Source: Limnomonas spitsbergensis (taxonomy: Eukaryota > Chlorophyta > Chlorophyceae > Chlamydomonadales). From it: a stretch of 64,000 nucleotides of DNA. Position 1 is the stretch's first letter; the number at the start of each line of letters is the position of its first letter. The notes under the pieces are model-generated. The model saw only the letters and a list, made by a program, of their open reading frames with translations. It was not told the DNA's origin and ran no database searches. This document shows, in pieces, positions 10,508 to 22,100 of this stretch. A program made the translations under genes and the position numbers. The stretch spans positions 744,001 to 808,000 of the forward strand of contig JAYJMM010000014.1 of the NCBI GenBank assembly GCA_037349105.1, read 5' to 3'.

Positions 10508-12292
10508 ATGCAGCACCCATTGCCCCCCATGCAGGAACCATTGGCATCCACGACGTGCTTGAAAGACCTCGATTCCCATCTGCTGGCCAACATCCTCGTC
10601 CGCACCGGCAAGTGGGAGGAACCAAGGGAATCCCATCAGCTTGCGGCGTCGACCGTCTGCCGTGCCTGGCGTGACTGCGTCTTCGATAACCCTCACACCA
10701 TAGTCAGACTGATGATGGAGGTCTTTGGCGATTCCCAGGAGGTGTTGTACAAGGTGGTCGTGTGGAAGAATGACATGGCTGCGAGGGTCGTGCGCGAACT
10801 GTTGCAATCGTGGGGGGCGAGGGCAGACTGCCATGACGGTCGGGCGTTGGTAGGGGCAGTCAGAGGGGGGCATGCGTCCACCGTACGCATGCTCTTAGAA
10901 TGGGGCGAGCACGCACCCCGTGCCGACTGCCAGGAAGGCGAAGCTCTTTGTCAGGCAGCTCTCCACGGCCACTTGCCCATCGTGCTCCTCCTCTTGAGGT
11001 GGGGCGAGCACGCCCCCCGTGCCGACTGCAAGGGTGGCTCCGCGCTGTGCTGTGCAGCTGAAGGCGGCCACATGCCCATCGTACGCCTCCTGTTGGAGTG
11101 GGAGGAGTACGCTCCACGCGCCGACTGCCTGACAGGCATGGCGTTGTGCTGTGCAGCTCAAGGCGGCGACGCATCCATTGTAAGCCTCCTCTTGGAGTGG
11201 CCGCTGAACGCGCCCCGCGCGGACAGCTGGGACGGTTTGGCGTTGATCCGGGCAGCTGAAGGAGGTTATGTGTCCATCCTGCGGCTACTCTTGGAGTGGG
11301 GGCAGCACGCGCCCCGCGCCGACTGCCAGGGCGGTGAGGCGTTGATCAATGCCGCTGCAGGCGGTCATGTGCCCACCGCGCACCTGCTCTTGGAGTGGGA
11401 GCAGCACGCGCCCCGCGCCGACTGCCAGGACGGTAAGGCGTTGTGCTGTGCAGCTGCAGGCGGCTATGCATCCATGGTGCGCATGCTCTTGGAGTGGGAG
11501 CAGCACGCGCCCCGCGCCGACTGCCAGGACGGTCAGGCGTTGTGCTGTGCAGCTGCAGGCGGCCATGCATCCATGGTGCGCATGCTCTTGGAGTGGGGGC
11601 AGCACGCGCCCCGCGCCGACTGCCGGGATGGCATGGCGATCTGCAGGGCAGCTGCAGGCGGCCACGAGTCTGTCGTGCGACTGCTCTTGGAGTGGGAGCA
11701 GCACGCGCCCCGCGCTGACTGTGGGGACAGCTTGGCAATTTGCTGGGCGGCAAGAGGCGGCCACGATTCCATCATACGCCTCCTCTTGGGGTGGCCGCAC
11801 CACGCGCCCCATGCTGACTGCAGGAACGGTTTGGTGTTGATCCGGGCAGCTGAGGGGGGCTACTTAAGCACCGTGCGCCTCCTCTTGGAGTGGCCACACC
11901 ACGCACCCCGTGCCGACTGCAGAGAAGGCAATGCGTATTGCCTGGCAGCTCAGAACGGCCGCGAGGCCGTCGTGCGCCTGCTGCTGGGTTGGGGAGAACA
12001 CGCGCCCAGAGCGGACTGCCAGGAAGGCTTGGCGCTGGTAGAGGCAGCTAGAGGGGGGCACGAGGCCGTCGTGCGCCTGCTGCTGGGTTGGGGAGAACAC
12101 GCGCCCAGAGCGGACTGCCAGGAAGGCTTGGCGCTGGTAGAGGCAGCTAGAGGGGGGCACGAGGCCGTCGTGCGCCTGCTGCTGGGTTGGGCGCGGCACG
12201 CGCCCCGTGCGGACTGTAGGGGCGGCGAAGCCTTAATGGTAGCTGCAAGATACCCCGCTGTGGAGCTGTTGCTCCATGCCCAGTTGCACTGA
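10508..12292 (+). CDS. F-box-like / ankyrin-repeat protein
   Basis: A 594-residue protein. Residues about 17-60 resemble an F-box (LDSHLLANILVR, then AASTVCRAWRDCVFDNP). From about residue 98 to the end there are 14 complete and one partial ankyrin repeats of 33 residues, each ending HAPRADC. The two last full repeats before the partial one are almost identical at DNA level (about 12000-12185), showing recent tandem duplication. F-box plus ankyrin architecture would fit a substrate adaptor for SCF ubiquitin ligase, as in poxvirus and other giant-virus ankyrin proteins; that role is inferred. It sits in the non-core island between transposon debris and the viral block, so it may be host-derived or a viral accessory gene. 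Confidence 0.7.
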   Translation: MQHPLPPMQEPLASTTCLKDLDSHLLANILVRTGKWEEPRESHQLAASTVCRAWRDCVFDNPHTIVRLMMEVFGDSQEVLYKVVVWKNDMAARVVRELLQSWGARADCHDGRALVGAVRGGHASTVRMLLEWGEHAPRADCQEGEALCQAALHGHLPIVLLLLRWGEHAPRADCKGGSALCCAAEGGHMPIVRLLLEWEEYAPRADCLTGMALCCAAQGGDASIVSLLLEWPLNAPRADSWDGLALIRAAEGGYVSILRLLLEWGQHAPRADCQGGEALINAAAGGHVPTAHLLLEWEQHAPRADCQDGKALCCAAAGGYASMVRMLLEWEQHAPRADCQDGQALCCAAAGGHASMVRMLLEWGQHAPRADCRDGMAICRAAAGGHESVVRLLLEWEQHAPRADCGDSLAICWAARGGHDSIIRLLLGWPHHAPHADCRNGLVLIRAAEGGYLSTVRLLLEWPHHAPRADCREGNAYCLAAQNGREAVVRLLLGWGEHAPRADCQEGLALVEAARGGHEAVVRLLLGWGEHAPRADCQEGLALVEAARGGHEAVVRLLLGWARHAPRADCRGGEALMVAARYPAVELLLHAQLH

Positions 12293-13394
12293 GCACTTCA
12301 GGATACCCAGCTGCGCTCGCGTGCATGCATTAGTTTTTTTCGAAATTAGGGCATGCACACTATCAGGGCATACACACTCCAGCGTCTCCGTCCCGTCTTA
12401 GCAGGGTACGGTATGTTGGATGTGATGATATGATTATTGCCTCCCTGGGGACTTCCCTGCCTTTTGCGTTTTCCTCCCAACTGCCTGCCTGAGAGGCCCA
12501 GTTGTCGCTTTTGACTGCCTGTAGGCGTTTTAAAAGAAATTGTAGTTTTCGGCAGAGCCCCCCCGGGCCCCGAAGGTCGCGGGGGCGATGCCCCCAGTTT
12601 CCACCCGTTTCCGTCCGTCCGTCAGTCAGTCCGCCTGATGTTTCTGGAACGTCACGGAAACTTTTTGCGCTACAGCGCAAATCAACCGGTTGTATTTTTG
12701 AAGGTTATTCCTGTCAAACCTCAAAGAACGAGGTGCAGAAATGAGAAACTCAGCTACCAAGGCTAGATCTCACAGCGGATGACGTAAGGTGTCGTCACGC
12801 TGTCCCCTGGTGTCACGCGACAGGCCGACAGCTGCAGTTTCGCTTCTCTATGCGCAATTTGAAACGCATCATTAAAAGCACGCACTTAGCCAGCGATAGA
12901 GTCGTGACACATATTTTGAAATCCTTCAACATGGCGAGGGGGGCTGCATGGGGTCCAGGTGATGGATGACCCCATCCACACCTGCGCCTGCCCTCTGAAA
13001 AGTCACATACCCGACTGCTCTGCCGTTTTTTGTGCTGCGCAGCAGCACCTCTGATTACTTGTCCGTGTACCCTTTCGTGGGGATGTCCCAGAACAAAACA
13101 GTCAGTGTAGCAAAGTATAAGCTGATAAGGCTGCAAGGGCTGCCAGTTCTGCCCATGAGAGGAAGTTTGAGGCTTTCTACCGGATCCTCGATTATTGGAA
13201 GACCGAGGATTCCCTCGTTGGTTCAACCATAACCATAAAATGGGATATGAAGTGTTTCCGCGCGAAACATGAAATCACGATTATCCGCTATAGTTGTTTT
13301 ACGTGGTTACACGGTGACGTTTTTTTAGATGTCAACATGTACACGTCTTTACTATTTGGTAAAATCATGATTGACAAGACCATCCGGTACGCTT
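12293..13394. other. Repeat-derived non-coding region
   Basis: No intact gene. About 12380-12690 looks like the end of a dispersed repeat: GC-rich tract, GTCCGTCCGTCAGTCAGTCC and TACCGTACCCTGCTAAG on the minus strand. A GTGGGGATGTCCCA motif at 13077-13090 belongs to a small dispersed family (repeat B). The last 150 bp before the next gene is AT-rich. Confidence 0.35.
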
Positions 13395-14369
13395 CTACCT
13401 CTTATGATATTCCATCTTCAGCGCAGCGCGCATTCCATGATGACCCCTCCGTGATCGATTATCTCTTGCTAAGTCGACGACGGGTGTCTTTTTCCGTTCC
13501 GTTCCATGCGCATGCTGCCCGACACACAGGCGCATCGTCAGGGAGGCGGTCATCCGCGCCGAAGTTCTGTCGCGTACCAACGCTTCTCGCCGGCGCTCCA
13601 GCACGCGTTTCGCACAGTCTATGTCGCGTCTGACGTCGTCGTCGTCACCACCCGCTTTCTCTTTCTTGCGCCTGAAGTACCGGTTCACCTCGAAGGGGAT
13701 GTTTATGGCGATCTCTTTTACGGGAAGCGTCAGCGCCGGCACCACCGTCGCTGCGTGGTGGTGCCACGCCATGAAGTCGCACGCCCGCCTCTCTAGCGTG
13801 TCTGTTGCTCCGCGGACAAGGTCGACGCTGGCCACCGCGAGCGCACGACGCAGTATCCCAAAGGTTGTCAGCAGATCCACGTCGTCCTCGCTCTCGTTTC
13901 CGGACGGCGTGAGCGTCCGGACGTCCTCCGCCACGATCGTACAGGCGCACACGCCGAGGAACGCTTCCAGGATGGCATCGACTGCCCTTAGGCAGCGCCC
14001 GACGTCTCCCTCGGGCTGTTCGTTGTCCTCCAAGTACGCGAGGGAATCGAGCGGCGTGAAATCGTTGGGCGATGCCAGCGCCGCACCGTGTTGCAGCGTC
14101 GCGCGCCACAGCACCACGCAGGCAGCATGCACGTAGGCCGATTGGTCCTGGGGCGTCGCGCTCCCAGGCACTGCACATTCTGCACGCACCCTCGCATCTA
14201 GCGTGCCATCGCCGATCAGGCCACCTACCATCCGGGAGAGGTTGGCGGCCACTTCCACCGCCTGTAGGACGTGTTTCGCTTCCGCGGTGTGGCCTCGCAG
14301 CCAATACCGGTGGGAACGCTGGATGTCCGACAGGGCGTAGTTGAGGGCCAACATGTCTCGGACATACAT
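13395..14369 (-). CDS. Hypothetical viral protein
   Basis: 324 residues, not recognised. The middle part is helical and rich in Ala, Val and Leu without a clear membrane segment. The C-terminal 100 residues are strongly basic (RRKKEK, ERRREAL, DNRSRRGHHG), which suggests nucleic-acid or virion-core association, but that is inference. It is transcribed divergently from the membrane protein at 14515. A second in-frame ATG five codons downstream (14354) is equally plausible. Codon use and GC match the viral block. Confidence 0.55.
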   Translation of the reverse strand: MYVRDMLALNYALSDIQRSHRYWLRGHTAEAKHVLQAVEVAANLSRMVGGLIGDGTLDARVRAECAVPGSATPQDQSAYVHAACVVLWRATLQHGAALASPNDFTPLDSLAYLEDNEQPEGDVGRCLRAVDAILEAFLGVCACTIVAEDVRTLTPSGNESEDDVDLLTTFGILRRALAVASVDLVRGATDTLERRACDFMAWHHHAATVVPALTLPVKEIAINIPFEVNRYFRRKKEKAGGDDDDVRRDIDCAKRVLERRREALVRDRTSARMTASLTMRLCVGQHAHGTERKKTPVVDLARDNRSRRGHHGMRAALKMEYHKR

Positions 14370-14514
14370 ACGAACGAATGAACGGTGTTGCTGTCGCTGC
14401 CGCCGCGGCTGCTTTAGTGCCCCGCCTCACCCACACTGTCCGAACTCCCATGTAAAAAATCAACGCGTCAGCCAAGGAAGCCGACATCACCCGAGACGGA
14501 AGGACCACCGCACC

Positions 14515-15132
14515 ATGGCTGCAAAAGAACTGGATTACGTCAACTCGAATCCCAACGCCACCCCGGGCACATGCATGGCTGTCCAACCAAACTCCAACAT
14601 CAAAACGACATTGAAGCAAATCCGGGCGGCCATGATGGACAACGTTACCTCTCTGTGCGTGACTGCCGCGATAGTCCTAATCTCTGGCGGTGTCATATGG
14701 TACATGCTGTCCACGATCTTCCATCTCTTCGGTGACTGGCGCGCCCGCAACACGGCTGGAAGAGCTTCGGCATCACCCAAACAAGAAACGCCTCCGAACT
14801 ACGATGACGTCAAGTACTCCGACGGTGCGAGCGGTCTGGAGGACCTCCCTCTCCAACCGGAGTCTACTGCAGTGGCCGCGCGGATGAAACAGGTGTCCAA
14901 TGCTTACACACCTTACAACGACGCCATCAAGGTATATGCGGCGAACAAGAATGAGCAACCCGACGACATCATCGACCAGCGCATCATATCTCGCAGCGAT
15001 GACGACTTCCGATATCCGCACCGCCACCAGGACCAACTCCGGTTCAGGCGTGGAGCTGGCATGCAGAAAGTGTATGCCAGCTTTGCGGAAGGCGACATCG
15101 GACTCAGGTCGCCGGTGTACAAGACATCCTAG
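14515..15132 (+). CDS. Single-pass membrane protein, probable virion component
   Basis: 205 residues starting at an ATG in a strong Kozak context (ACCATGG). One membrane segment at about residues 46-70 (SLCVTAAIVLISGGVIWYML). The short N-terminus is polar. The 130-residue C-terminal tail is charged, with YPHRHQDQLRFRR near the end. No family recognised. The size and layout are typical of giant-virus inner-membrane proteins; virion location is inferred from its neighbours (glycosyltransferase, fibre). A longer ORF from 14341 exists, but its extra residues look like untranslated leader and overlap the divergent gene's start. Confidence 0.6.
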   Translation: MAAKELDYVNSNPNATPGTCMAVQPNSNIKTTLKQIRAAMMDNVTSLCVTAAIVLISGGVIWYMLSTIFHLFGDWRARNTAGRASASPKQETPPNYDDVKYSDGASGLEDLPLQPESTAVAARMKQVSNAYTPYNDAIKVYAANKNEQPDDIIDQRIISRSDDDFRYPHRHQDQLRFRRGAGMQKVYASFAEGDIGLRSPVYKTS

Positions 15133-15182
15133 GAAGTGAGTCGCGCATCTAAGGACGCGCGACCCTGTATTCCTGTCACACG

Positions 15183-16151
15183 ATGGAAGCGACGACGAGA
15201 CGCGAGGAAGCAGGCGCGGCACCCCTCGTCACCCTGGTATCGCATTGTTCCATGGAGGCGGTGTTCCTCAAAACCATATTGGACGGCGCCTGCCGTTTCA
15301 GCGAGCTCGTCGTCGTCTGCATCGGAACGCGACTCTACGACGGTAAGCCCGAAGACGCGCATGGGATCGCGCAGACCGTGGTGCGCGACGCAGACTCGGG
15401 TCGGGGTGAGTGCGCCGTCCTAGCCGCCGTCTATGACGTGCAAGACAGCGAACTGTCGGCGCCAGTGGTACTGCACAACCGAGCACGACAGGCCGGGGTC
15501 GCCACCGCCAGGCACTGCCTCAGCGCCAACATCCCTTTCTGGACGCTGTTCCTTGACGGCGACGAAGTCCCCGATGGAGAGACGTTCGCGTCGTGGTGGC
15601 GGGGGGCGCCCGGCGCACGTGTTCGTGCCGACCCGTGCGTCGCGCACAAGATGGCAAACTACTGGATGTTCCTGCACCCCTCTCTCGCGGCGTTGGAATT
15701 CGAAGACTCGGTGCTGCTGGTGCACTCCGACGTGCTGCTGCATGACGAGTGCCTCTCACATCCCAGGGAACGCGACGGCATCCACATGTGGCACCTCGCT
15801 TCGCCAATGGGGAGGCGTGACTTGCGACTGGACAGGTGTGTCGTGAGTGTAGAGTCGGGTGGTCCCATGTTTTGGCACTATTCATGGGTGCGCCAAGGCG
15901 GGCGAGCCGCCATCAAGGCAAAGTGCGCTGCGTGGGGGCATCATCATGATTGCGACTGGGACTCCTTGGTCGATCGTGCATTTGACGAAATCGATCAAGG
16001 GAAATGGCCCGATCGCGACTTCGTGCACGGGTACCGATTGGAGTTGCAGGGCAACATGCCTCCGGCGCATCATCGTGAGCTACGGGCTGCCCTAGAGACG
16101 ATTCCGGCATCCGGCAAATGTTCCGGCAAATTTCTACCAGCAGTTGTGTAG
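15183..16151 (+). CDS. Glycosyltransferase-like protein (GT-A type)
   Basis: 322 residues. The N-terminal half resembles the GT2-like/GT-A fold: TPLVTLVSHCSMEAVFLKTIL, then NRARQAGVATARHCL and WTLFLDGDEVPDG, whose DGDE fits the metal-binding DxD motif. The C-terminal half (FWHYSWVR, DRDFVHGYRLELQG) could contribute acceptor binding. It would transfer a sugar to a protein or glycan; giant viruses often glycosylate capsid and fibre proteins themselves. It lies 28 bp upstream of the 2811-residue fibre-like gene on the same strand, so the fibre is an attractive but untested substrate. No signal peptide or membrane segment seen. Confidence 0.6.
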   Translation: MEATTRREEAGAAPLVTLVSHCSMEAVFLKTILDGACRFSELVVVCIGTRLYDGKPEDAHGIAQTVVRDADSGRGECAVLAAVYDVQDSELSAPVVLHNRARQAGVATARHCLSANIPFWTLFLDGDEVPDGETFASWWRGAPGARVRADPCVAHKMANYWMFLHPSLAALEFEDSVLLVHSDVLLHDECLSHPRERDGIHMWHLASPMGRRDLRLDRCVVSVESGGPMFWHYSWVRQGGRAAIKAKCAAWGHHHDCDWDSLVDRAFDEIDQGKWPDRDFVHGYRLELQGNMPPAHHRELRAALETIPASGKCSGKFLPAVV

Positions 16152-16178
16152 TGGTGGACGATACCAATTTACACACAG

Positions 16179-19100
16179 ATGACCACGACGCCACTCCTGC
16201 CGGGTGAACGGGTTCAGCACCGGTACAGATCACCCGTCGGCGATAGCAACGTCGGCCTCCCGGTGGTGGTATCGGACGCCAGCACGCTCACGTTTGTGAT
16301 GGACCCGCATCAGGCAACTCCCAACCACGCAGCGTTCGTCATGCGACATGGAAGCCGTCAAGTCGTTTCTTTAATCGACGCAGGTGACGGTGTCGGGGCG
16401 GCAATAAGCGCGGGGGACGGAATTCTCGGTGCGTCGGCCTCGTACCTCTCCTTTCGAACAACTTCCGGCTCGGGAGGGACATCCAGGGAACCTATCAACG
16501 AGCGCCTCCGGATAGGGCCGCTGAACACCGTGACCGTCACATCCGGAGGACACCTCGACGTCCTAGGTACCGCCGACTTTAGCAACGTGGTCACTGCCCG
16601 ATCATTCCTCGACGTCCTCGGTGTCGCCGACTTCAGCAACCTTGTGAAGGTGCGATCAAACCTCGACGTCCTAGGTACTGCCGACTTCAGCAACCTTGTG
16701 AAAGTGCGGTCAAACCTCGACGTCCTCGGTGTCGCCGACTTCAGCAACCTTTTGAAGGTGCGGTCTAACCTCAGCGTCCTCGGTGTCGCCGACTTCAGCA
16801 ACCTTGTGAAGGTGCGGTCAAACCTCGACGTCCTAGGTACCGCCGACTTCAGCAACCTTGTGAAAGTGCGATCAAACCTCGACGTCCTCGGTGTCGCCGA
16901 CTTCAGCAACGTGCTCACTGCCCGATCAAACCTCGACGTCCTCGGTGTCGCCGACTTCAGCAACGTGCTCACTGCCCGATCAAACCTCGACGTCCTCGGT
17001 GTCGCCGACTTTAGCAACCTTGTGAAGGTGCGTTCAAACCTCGACGTCCTAGGTACCGCCGACTTCAGCAACCTTGTGAAAGTGCGATCAAACCTCGACG
17101 TCCTCGGTGTCGCCGACTTCAGCAACCTTGTGAAGGTGCGATCAAACCTCGACGTCCTCGGTGTCGCCGGCTTCCGCAACGTGCTCACTGCCCGATCAAA
17201 CCTCGACGTTCTCGGTGTCGCCGACTTCAGCAACCTTGTGAAGGTGCGATCAAACCTCGACGTCCTAGGTACTGCCGACTTCAGCAACCTTGTGAAGGTG
17301 CGATCAAACCTCGACGTCCTCGGTGTCGCCGGCTTCCGCAACGTGCTCACTGCCCGATCAAACCTCGACGTTCTCGGTGTCGCCGACTTCAGCAACCTTG
17401 TGAAGGTGCGATCAAACCTCGACGTCCTAGGTAATGCCGACTTCAGCAACCTTGTGAAAGTGCGGTCAAACCTCGACGTCCTCGGTGTCGCCGACTTCAG
17501 CAACCTTTTGAAGGTGCGGTCTAACCTCAGCGTCCTCGGTGTCGCCGACTTCAGCAACGTGCTCACTGCCCGATCAAACCTCGACGTTCTCGGTGTCGCC
17601 GACTTCAGCAACCTTGTGAAGGTGCGGTCTAACCTCGACGTCCTCGGTATCGCCGATTTTAGCAACCTTGTGAAGGTGTGGTCAAACCTCGACGTTCTCG
17701 GTGTCTCCGACTTCAGCAACCTTGTGAAGGTGCGGTCTAACCTCGACGTCCTCGGTGTCGCCGACTTCGGCAACCTTGTGAAGGTGCGGTCTAACCTCGA
17801 CGTCCTCGGTGTCGCCGACTTCGGCAACGTGCTCACTGCCCGATCAAACCTCGACGTCCTCGGTGTCGCCGACTTCAGCAACGTTGTGAAGGTGCGGTCT
17901 AACCTCGACGTCCTCGGTATCGCCGATTTTAGCAACCTTGTGAAGGTGTGGTCAAACCTCGACGTTCTCGGTGTCTCCGACTTCAGCAACCTTGTGAAGG
18001 TGCGGTCTAACCTCGACGTCCTCGGTGTCGCCGACTTCGGCAACCTTGTGAAGGTGCGGTCTAACCTCGACGTCCTCGGTGTCGCCGACTTCGGCAACGT
18101 GCTCACTGCCCGATCAAACCTCGACGTCCTCGGTGTCGCCGACTTCAGCAACCTTGTGAAGGTGCGGTCTAACCTCGACGTCCTCGGTATCGCCGATTTT
18201 AGCAACCTTGTGAAGGTGTGGTCAAACCTCGACGTTCTCGGTGTCTCCGACTTCAGCAACCTTGTGAAGGTGCGGTCTAACCTCGACGTCCTCGGTGTCG
18301 CCGACTTCGGCAACCTTGTGAAGGTGCGGTCTTACCTCGACGTCCTCGGTGTCGCCGACTTCGGCAACGTGCTCACTGCCCGATCAAACCTCGACGTCCT
18401 CGGTGTCGCCGACTTCAGCAACGTTGTGAAGGTGCGGTCTAACCTCGACGTTCTCGGTATCGCCGATTTTAGCAACCTTGTGAAGGTGTGGTCAAACCTC
18501 GACGTTCTCGGTGTCTCCGACTTCAGCAACCTTGTGAAGGTGCGGTCTAACCTCGACGTCCTCGGTGTCGCCGACTTCGGCAACCTTGTGAAGGTGCGGT
18601 CTAACCTCGACGTCCTCGGTGTCGCCGACTTCAGCAACCTTGTGAAGGTGCGGTCTAACCTCGACGTCCTCGGTGTCGCCGACTTCGGCAACCTTGTGAA
18701 GGTGCGGTCTAACCTCGACGTCCTCGGTACCGCCGTCTTCGGCAACGTTCTCACTGCCCGATCAAACCTCGACGTCATTGGTGTCGCCGACTTCAGCAAC
18801 CTTGTGAAGGTGCGGTCTAACCTCGACGTCGTAGGTCCCGCCGACTTCAGCAACCTTTTGAAGGTGCGGTCTAACCTCAACGTCATTGGTGTCGCCGACT
18901 TCAGCAACGTGCTCACAGCCCGATCAAACCTCGACGTCGTAGGTCCCGCCGACTTCAGCAACCTTTTGAAGGTGCGGTCTAACCTCGACGTCCTCGGTAC
19001 TGCCGACTTCAGCAACCTTGTGAAAGTGCGGTCAAACCTCGACGTCCTCGGTGTCGCCGACTTCAGCAACCTTGTGAAGGTGCGGTCTAACCTCAGCGTC

Positions 19101-22100
19101 CTAGGTACCGCCGACTTCAGCAACGTGCTCACTGCCCGATCAAACCTCGACGTCCTCGGTGTCGCCGACTTCAGCAACCTTGTGAAGGTGCGGTCTAACC
19201 TCAGCGTCCTCGGTGTCGCCGACTTCAGCAACGTGCTCACTGCCCGATCAAACCTCGACGTCCTCGGTGTCGCCGACTTCAGCAACGTTGTGAAGGTGCG
19301 GTCTAACCTCGACGTCCTCGGTATCGCCGACTTTAGCAACCTTGTGAAGGTGTGGTCAAACCTCGACGTTCTCGGTGTCGCCGACTTCAGCAACCTTGTG
19401 AAGGTGCGGTCTAACCTCGACGTCGTAGGTCCCGCCGACTTCAGCAACCTTGTGAAGGTGCGGTCTAACCTCGACGTCATTGGTGTCGCCGACTTCAGCA
19501 ACGTGCTCACAGCCCGATCAAACCTCGACGTCGTGGGTCCCGCCGACTTCGGCAACCTTTTGAAGGTGCGGTCTAACCTCGACGTCCTCGGTATCGCCGA
19601 CTTCAGCAACCTTGTGAAGGTGCGGTCTAACCTCGACGTCATTGGTGTCGCCGACTTCAGCAATCTTGTGCTGGTACGGTCTAACCTCACCGTCCTCGGT
19701 GCTGCCGACTTCGGCAACCTTGTGAAGGTGCGATCGAACCTGGAGGTTCTGGGGGCCGTCGATTTCGGAAACGTTTTAAACCTTACATACGCCGCGAGCT
19801 TCAACGACTCCAACGCGGGGGTTATGGTACAAAACGTGTTCGCAAGCAACCTGGGCCTACGCTACGGGATCGGCCAGTTCGGTGCTGGAAAAATGCGAAT
19901 GTTCACCGGGGGGGCGTTCGGTCCGTCCACTGTCAGTCTCAGTGTCGCCAATGAAGACGGCTCGTTCAACGATCTTCTGACTGGCACGACGGACGGTGCA
20001 CTTTCTACTATGTCGAACTTCACGGCCAATGGTGTTGCGACACTGAACCACGCGATGAACGTCTATGGTATTACAAACGTGTACAACGACATATCGGTCC
20101 ATTCAAATGCAACCGTCATTGGCAATGCATCGTTTTCGAACGATATCATCGTCCAAGGACGGTCGACGTTCAGCAATTCGTGCGTGTTTGCATCCAATTT
20201 AGAGGTGTATGGCGATTTAGAAGTTTTTGGGCTTGCGAAATTTTTATATTCGAACACCACGGTGTTCAACAACACGGAGGTGTACAACGATGTCATTGTC
20301 GACGGGTCCATTTACGTGGGCAAGAACATGTGCGTGACGCAGTTTTCAACGTTGTGCAATGCATTGGATGTGCATGGGGCGACGACGTTGAAAAACTCGC
20401 TCAACGTATGGTCGAATGTGGTCGCATACGGTACGACCACAATATACGGCACCACGACGCATTCCAACAATGTCATGAGTAGCTCCAACATGACCGTCCG
20501 AGGAACTCTGATGGTAGGCGACAACATGAACACAGAGAGCGCCATATACTTCTCAGATCCGCCTGGCGCTGCAGGCGTGCCAATGTCCAGCATCATCAAA
20601 AGGAAAAAAAGTAGTAGCAACACAGAACTGGTGCTCTTCAATGGCACTGCCGACGGGTCGGTCAGACCAGACGATCGGATCCGGTTTGTGTCTGGGGCAT
20701 TTTTGTGGCAGACGACGGATCCATACCGGGTTTTTCCGACGGGTGCGTCGAACGTCGACGCGGCCTACACGTACGGGATGGGGTTGGATGCGTCGGGGAC
20801 CTTGACGACGGGAATGCATATGCAGACAGGATCCAACCTGTACGTTAACGGGACATCGATGTTGAACGCTGCTGTCATCGCGTCAGCCACATTGACAGTC
20901 GACGGCGCAGCGAGATTCAGCAACTCGTTGGGCGTGAAAGGCGCCACGAGCTTGAGCAACACGCTCGCCGTCTACGGGGCAGCAAGCTTCAGCAACCCCG
21001 TCACCGCTTCTTCTTCGCTGGGCGTTCAGGGTCCTTCGACACTCAACAACACGCTCGCGGTCTTGGGCGCCACGAGCCTGAGCAACACGCTCGCCGTGTA
21101 CGGGGCAGCAAGCTTCAGCAACACCGTCATCGCTTATTCTTCGCTGGGTGTGCAGGGTCCTGCGACCCTCAACAACACGCTCGCGGTCTTGGGCGCCACG
21201 AGCCTCAACAACACGCTCGCAGTCTCGGGTGCCACGTGCCTGAGCAACACGCTCGCAGTGTACGGGGCAGCAAGTTTCATAAACTCCGTTGCCGCTGCCT
21301 CTACGCTGGGTGTGCAGGGTCCTTCGACCCTCAACAACACGCTCGCGGTTTTGGGCGCCACGAGCCTCAACAACACGCTCGCCGTCTACGGGGCAGCAAG
21401 CTTCAGCAACCCCGTCGCCGCTGCCTCTACCCTGGGTGTGCAGGGTCCTGCGACCCTCAACAGCACGCTCGCGGTTTTAGGTGCCACGAGCCTCAACAAC
21501 ACGCTCGCCGTCTACGGGGAAGCAAGCTTCAGCAACCCCGTCATCGCTTCTTCTTCTCTGGGCGTTCAGGGTCCTTCGACCCTCAACAACACGCTCGCGG
21601 TCTTGGGCGCCACGAGCCTGAGCAACACGCTCGCCGTGTACGGGGCAGCAAGCTTCAGCAACACCGTCATCGCTTATTCTTCGCTGGGCGTTCAGGGTCC
21701 TTCGACCCTCAACAACACGCTTGCGGTCTTGGGCGCCACGAGCTTGAGCAACACGCTCGCAGTGTACGGGACAGCAAGTTTCATCAACTCCGTTGCCGCT
21801 GCCTCTACGCTGGGTGTGCAGGGTCCTGCGACCCTCAACAACACGCTCGCGGTTTTGGGCGCCACGAGCTTGAGCAACACGCTCGCAGTGTACGGGGCAG
21901 CAAGTTTCACCAACTCCGTTGCCGCTGCCTCTACCCTGGGTGTGCAGGGTCCTGCGACCCTCAACAGCACGCTCGCGGTTTTGGGCGCCACGAGCCTCAA
22001 CAACACGCTCGCCGTCTACGGGGCAGCAAGCTTCAGCAACCCCGTCACCGCTTCTTCTTCGCTGAGCGTTCAGGGTCCTGCGACCGTCTACAACACGCTC

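Noticed and set aside
16548..19770. CRISPR-like array of regular repeats
   Set aside because: Units are contiguous, in frame, coding, and lack unique spacers; no cas genes are present.
16358..19849. Very long minus-strand ORFs (651 and 505 residues) opposite the fibre gene
   Set aside because: They are antisense shadows of the 54-bp array; the units read as Arg/Thr/Lys-rich repeats without any domain, and codon bias belongs to the plus strand.
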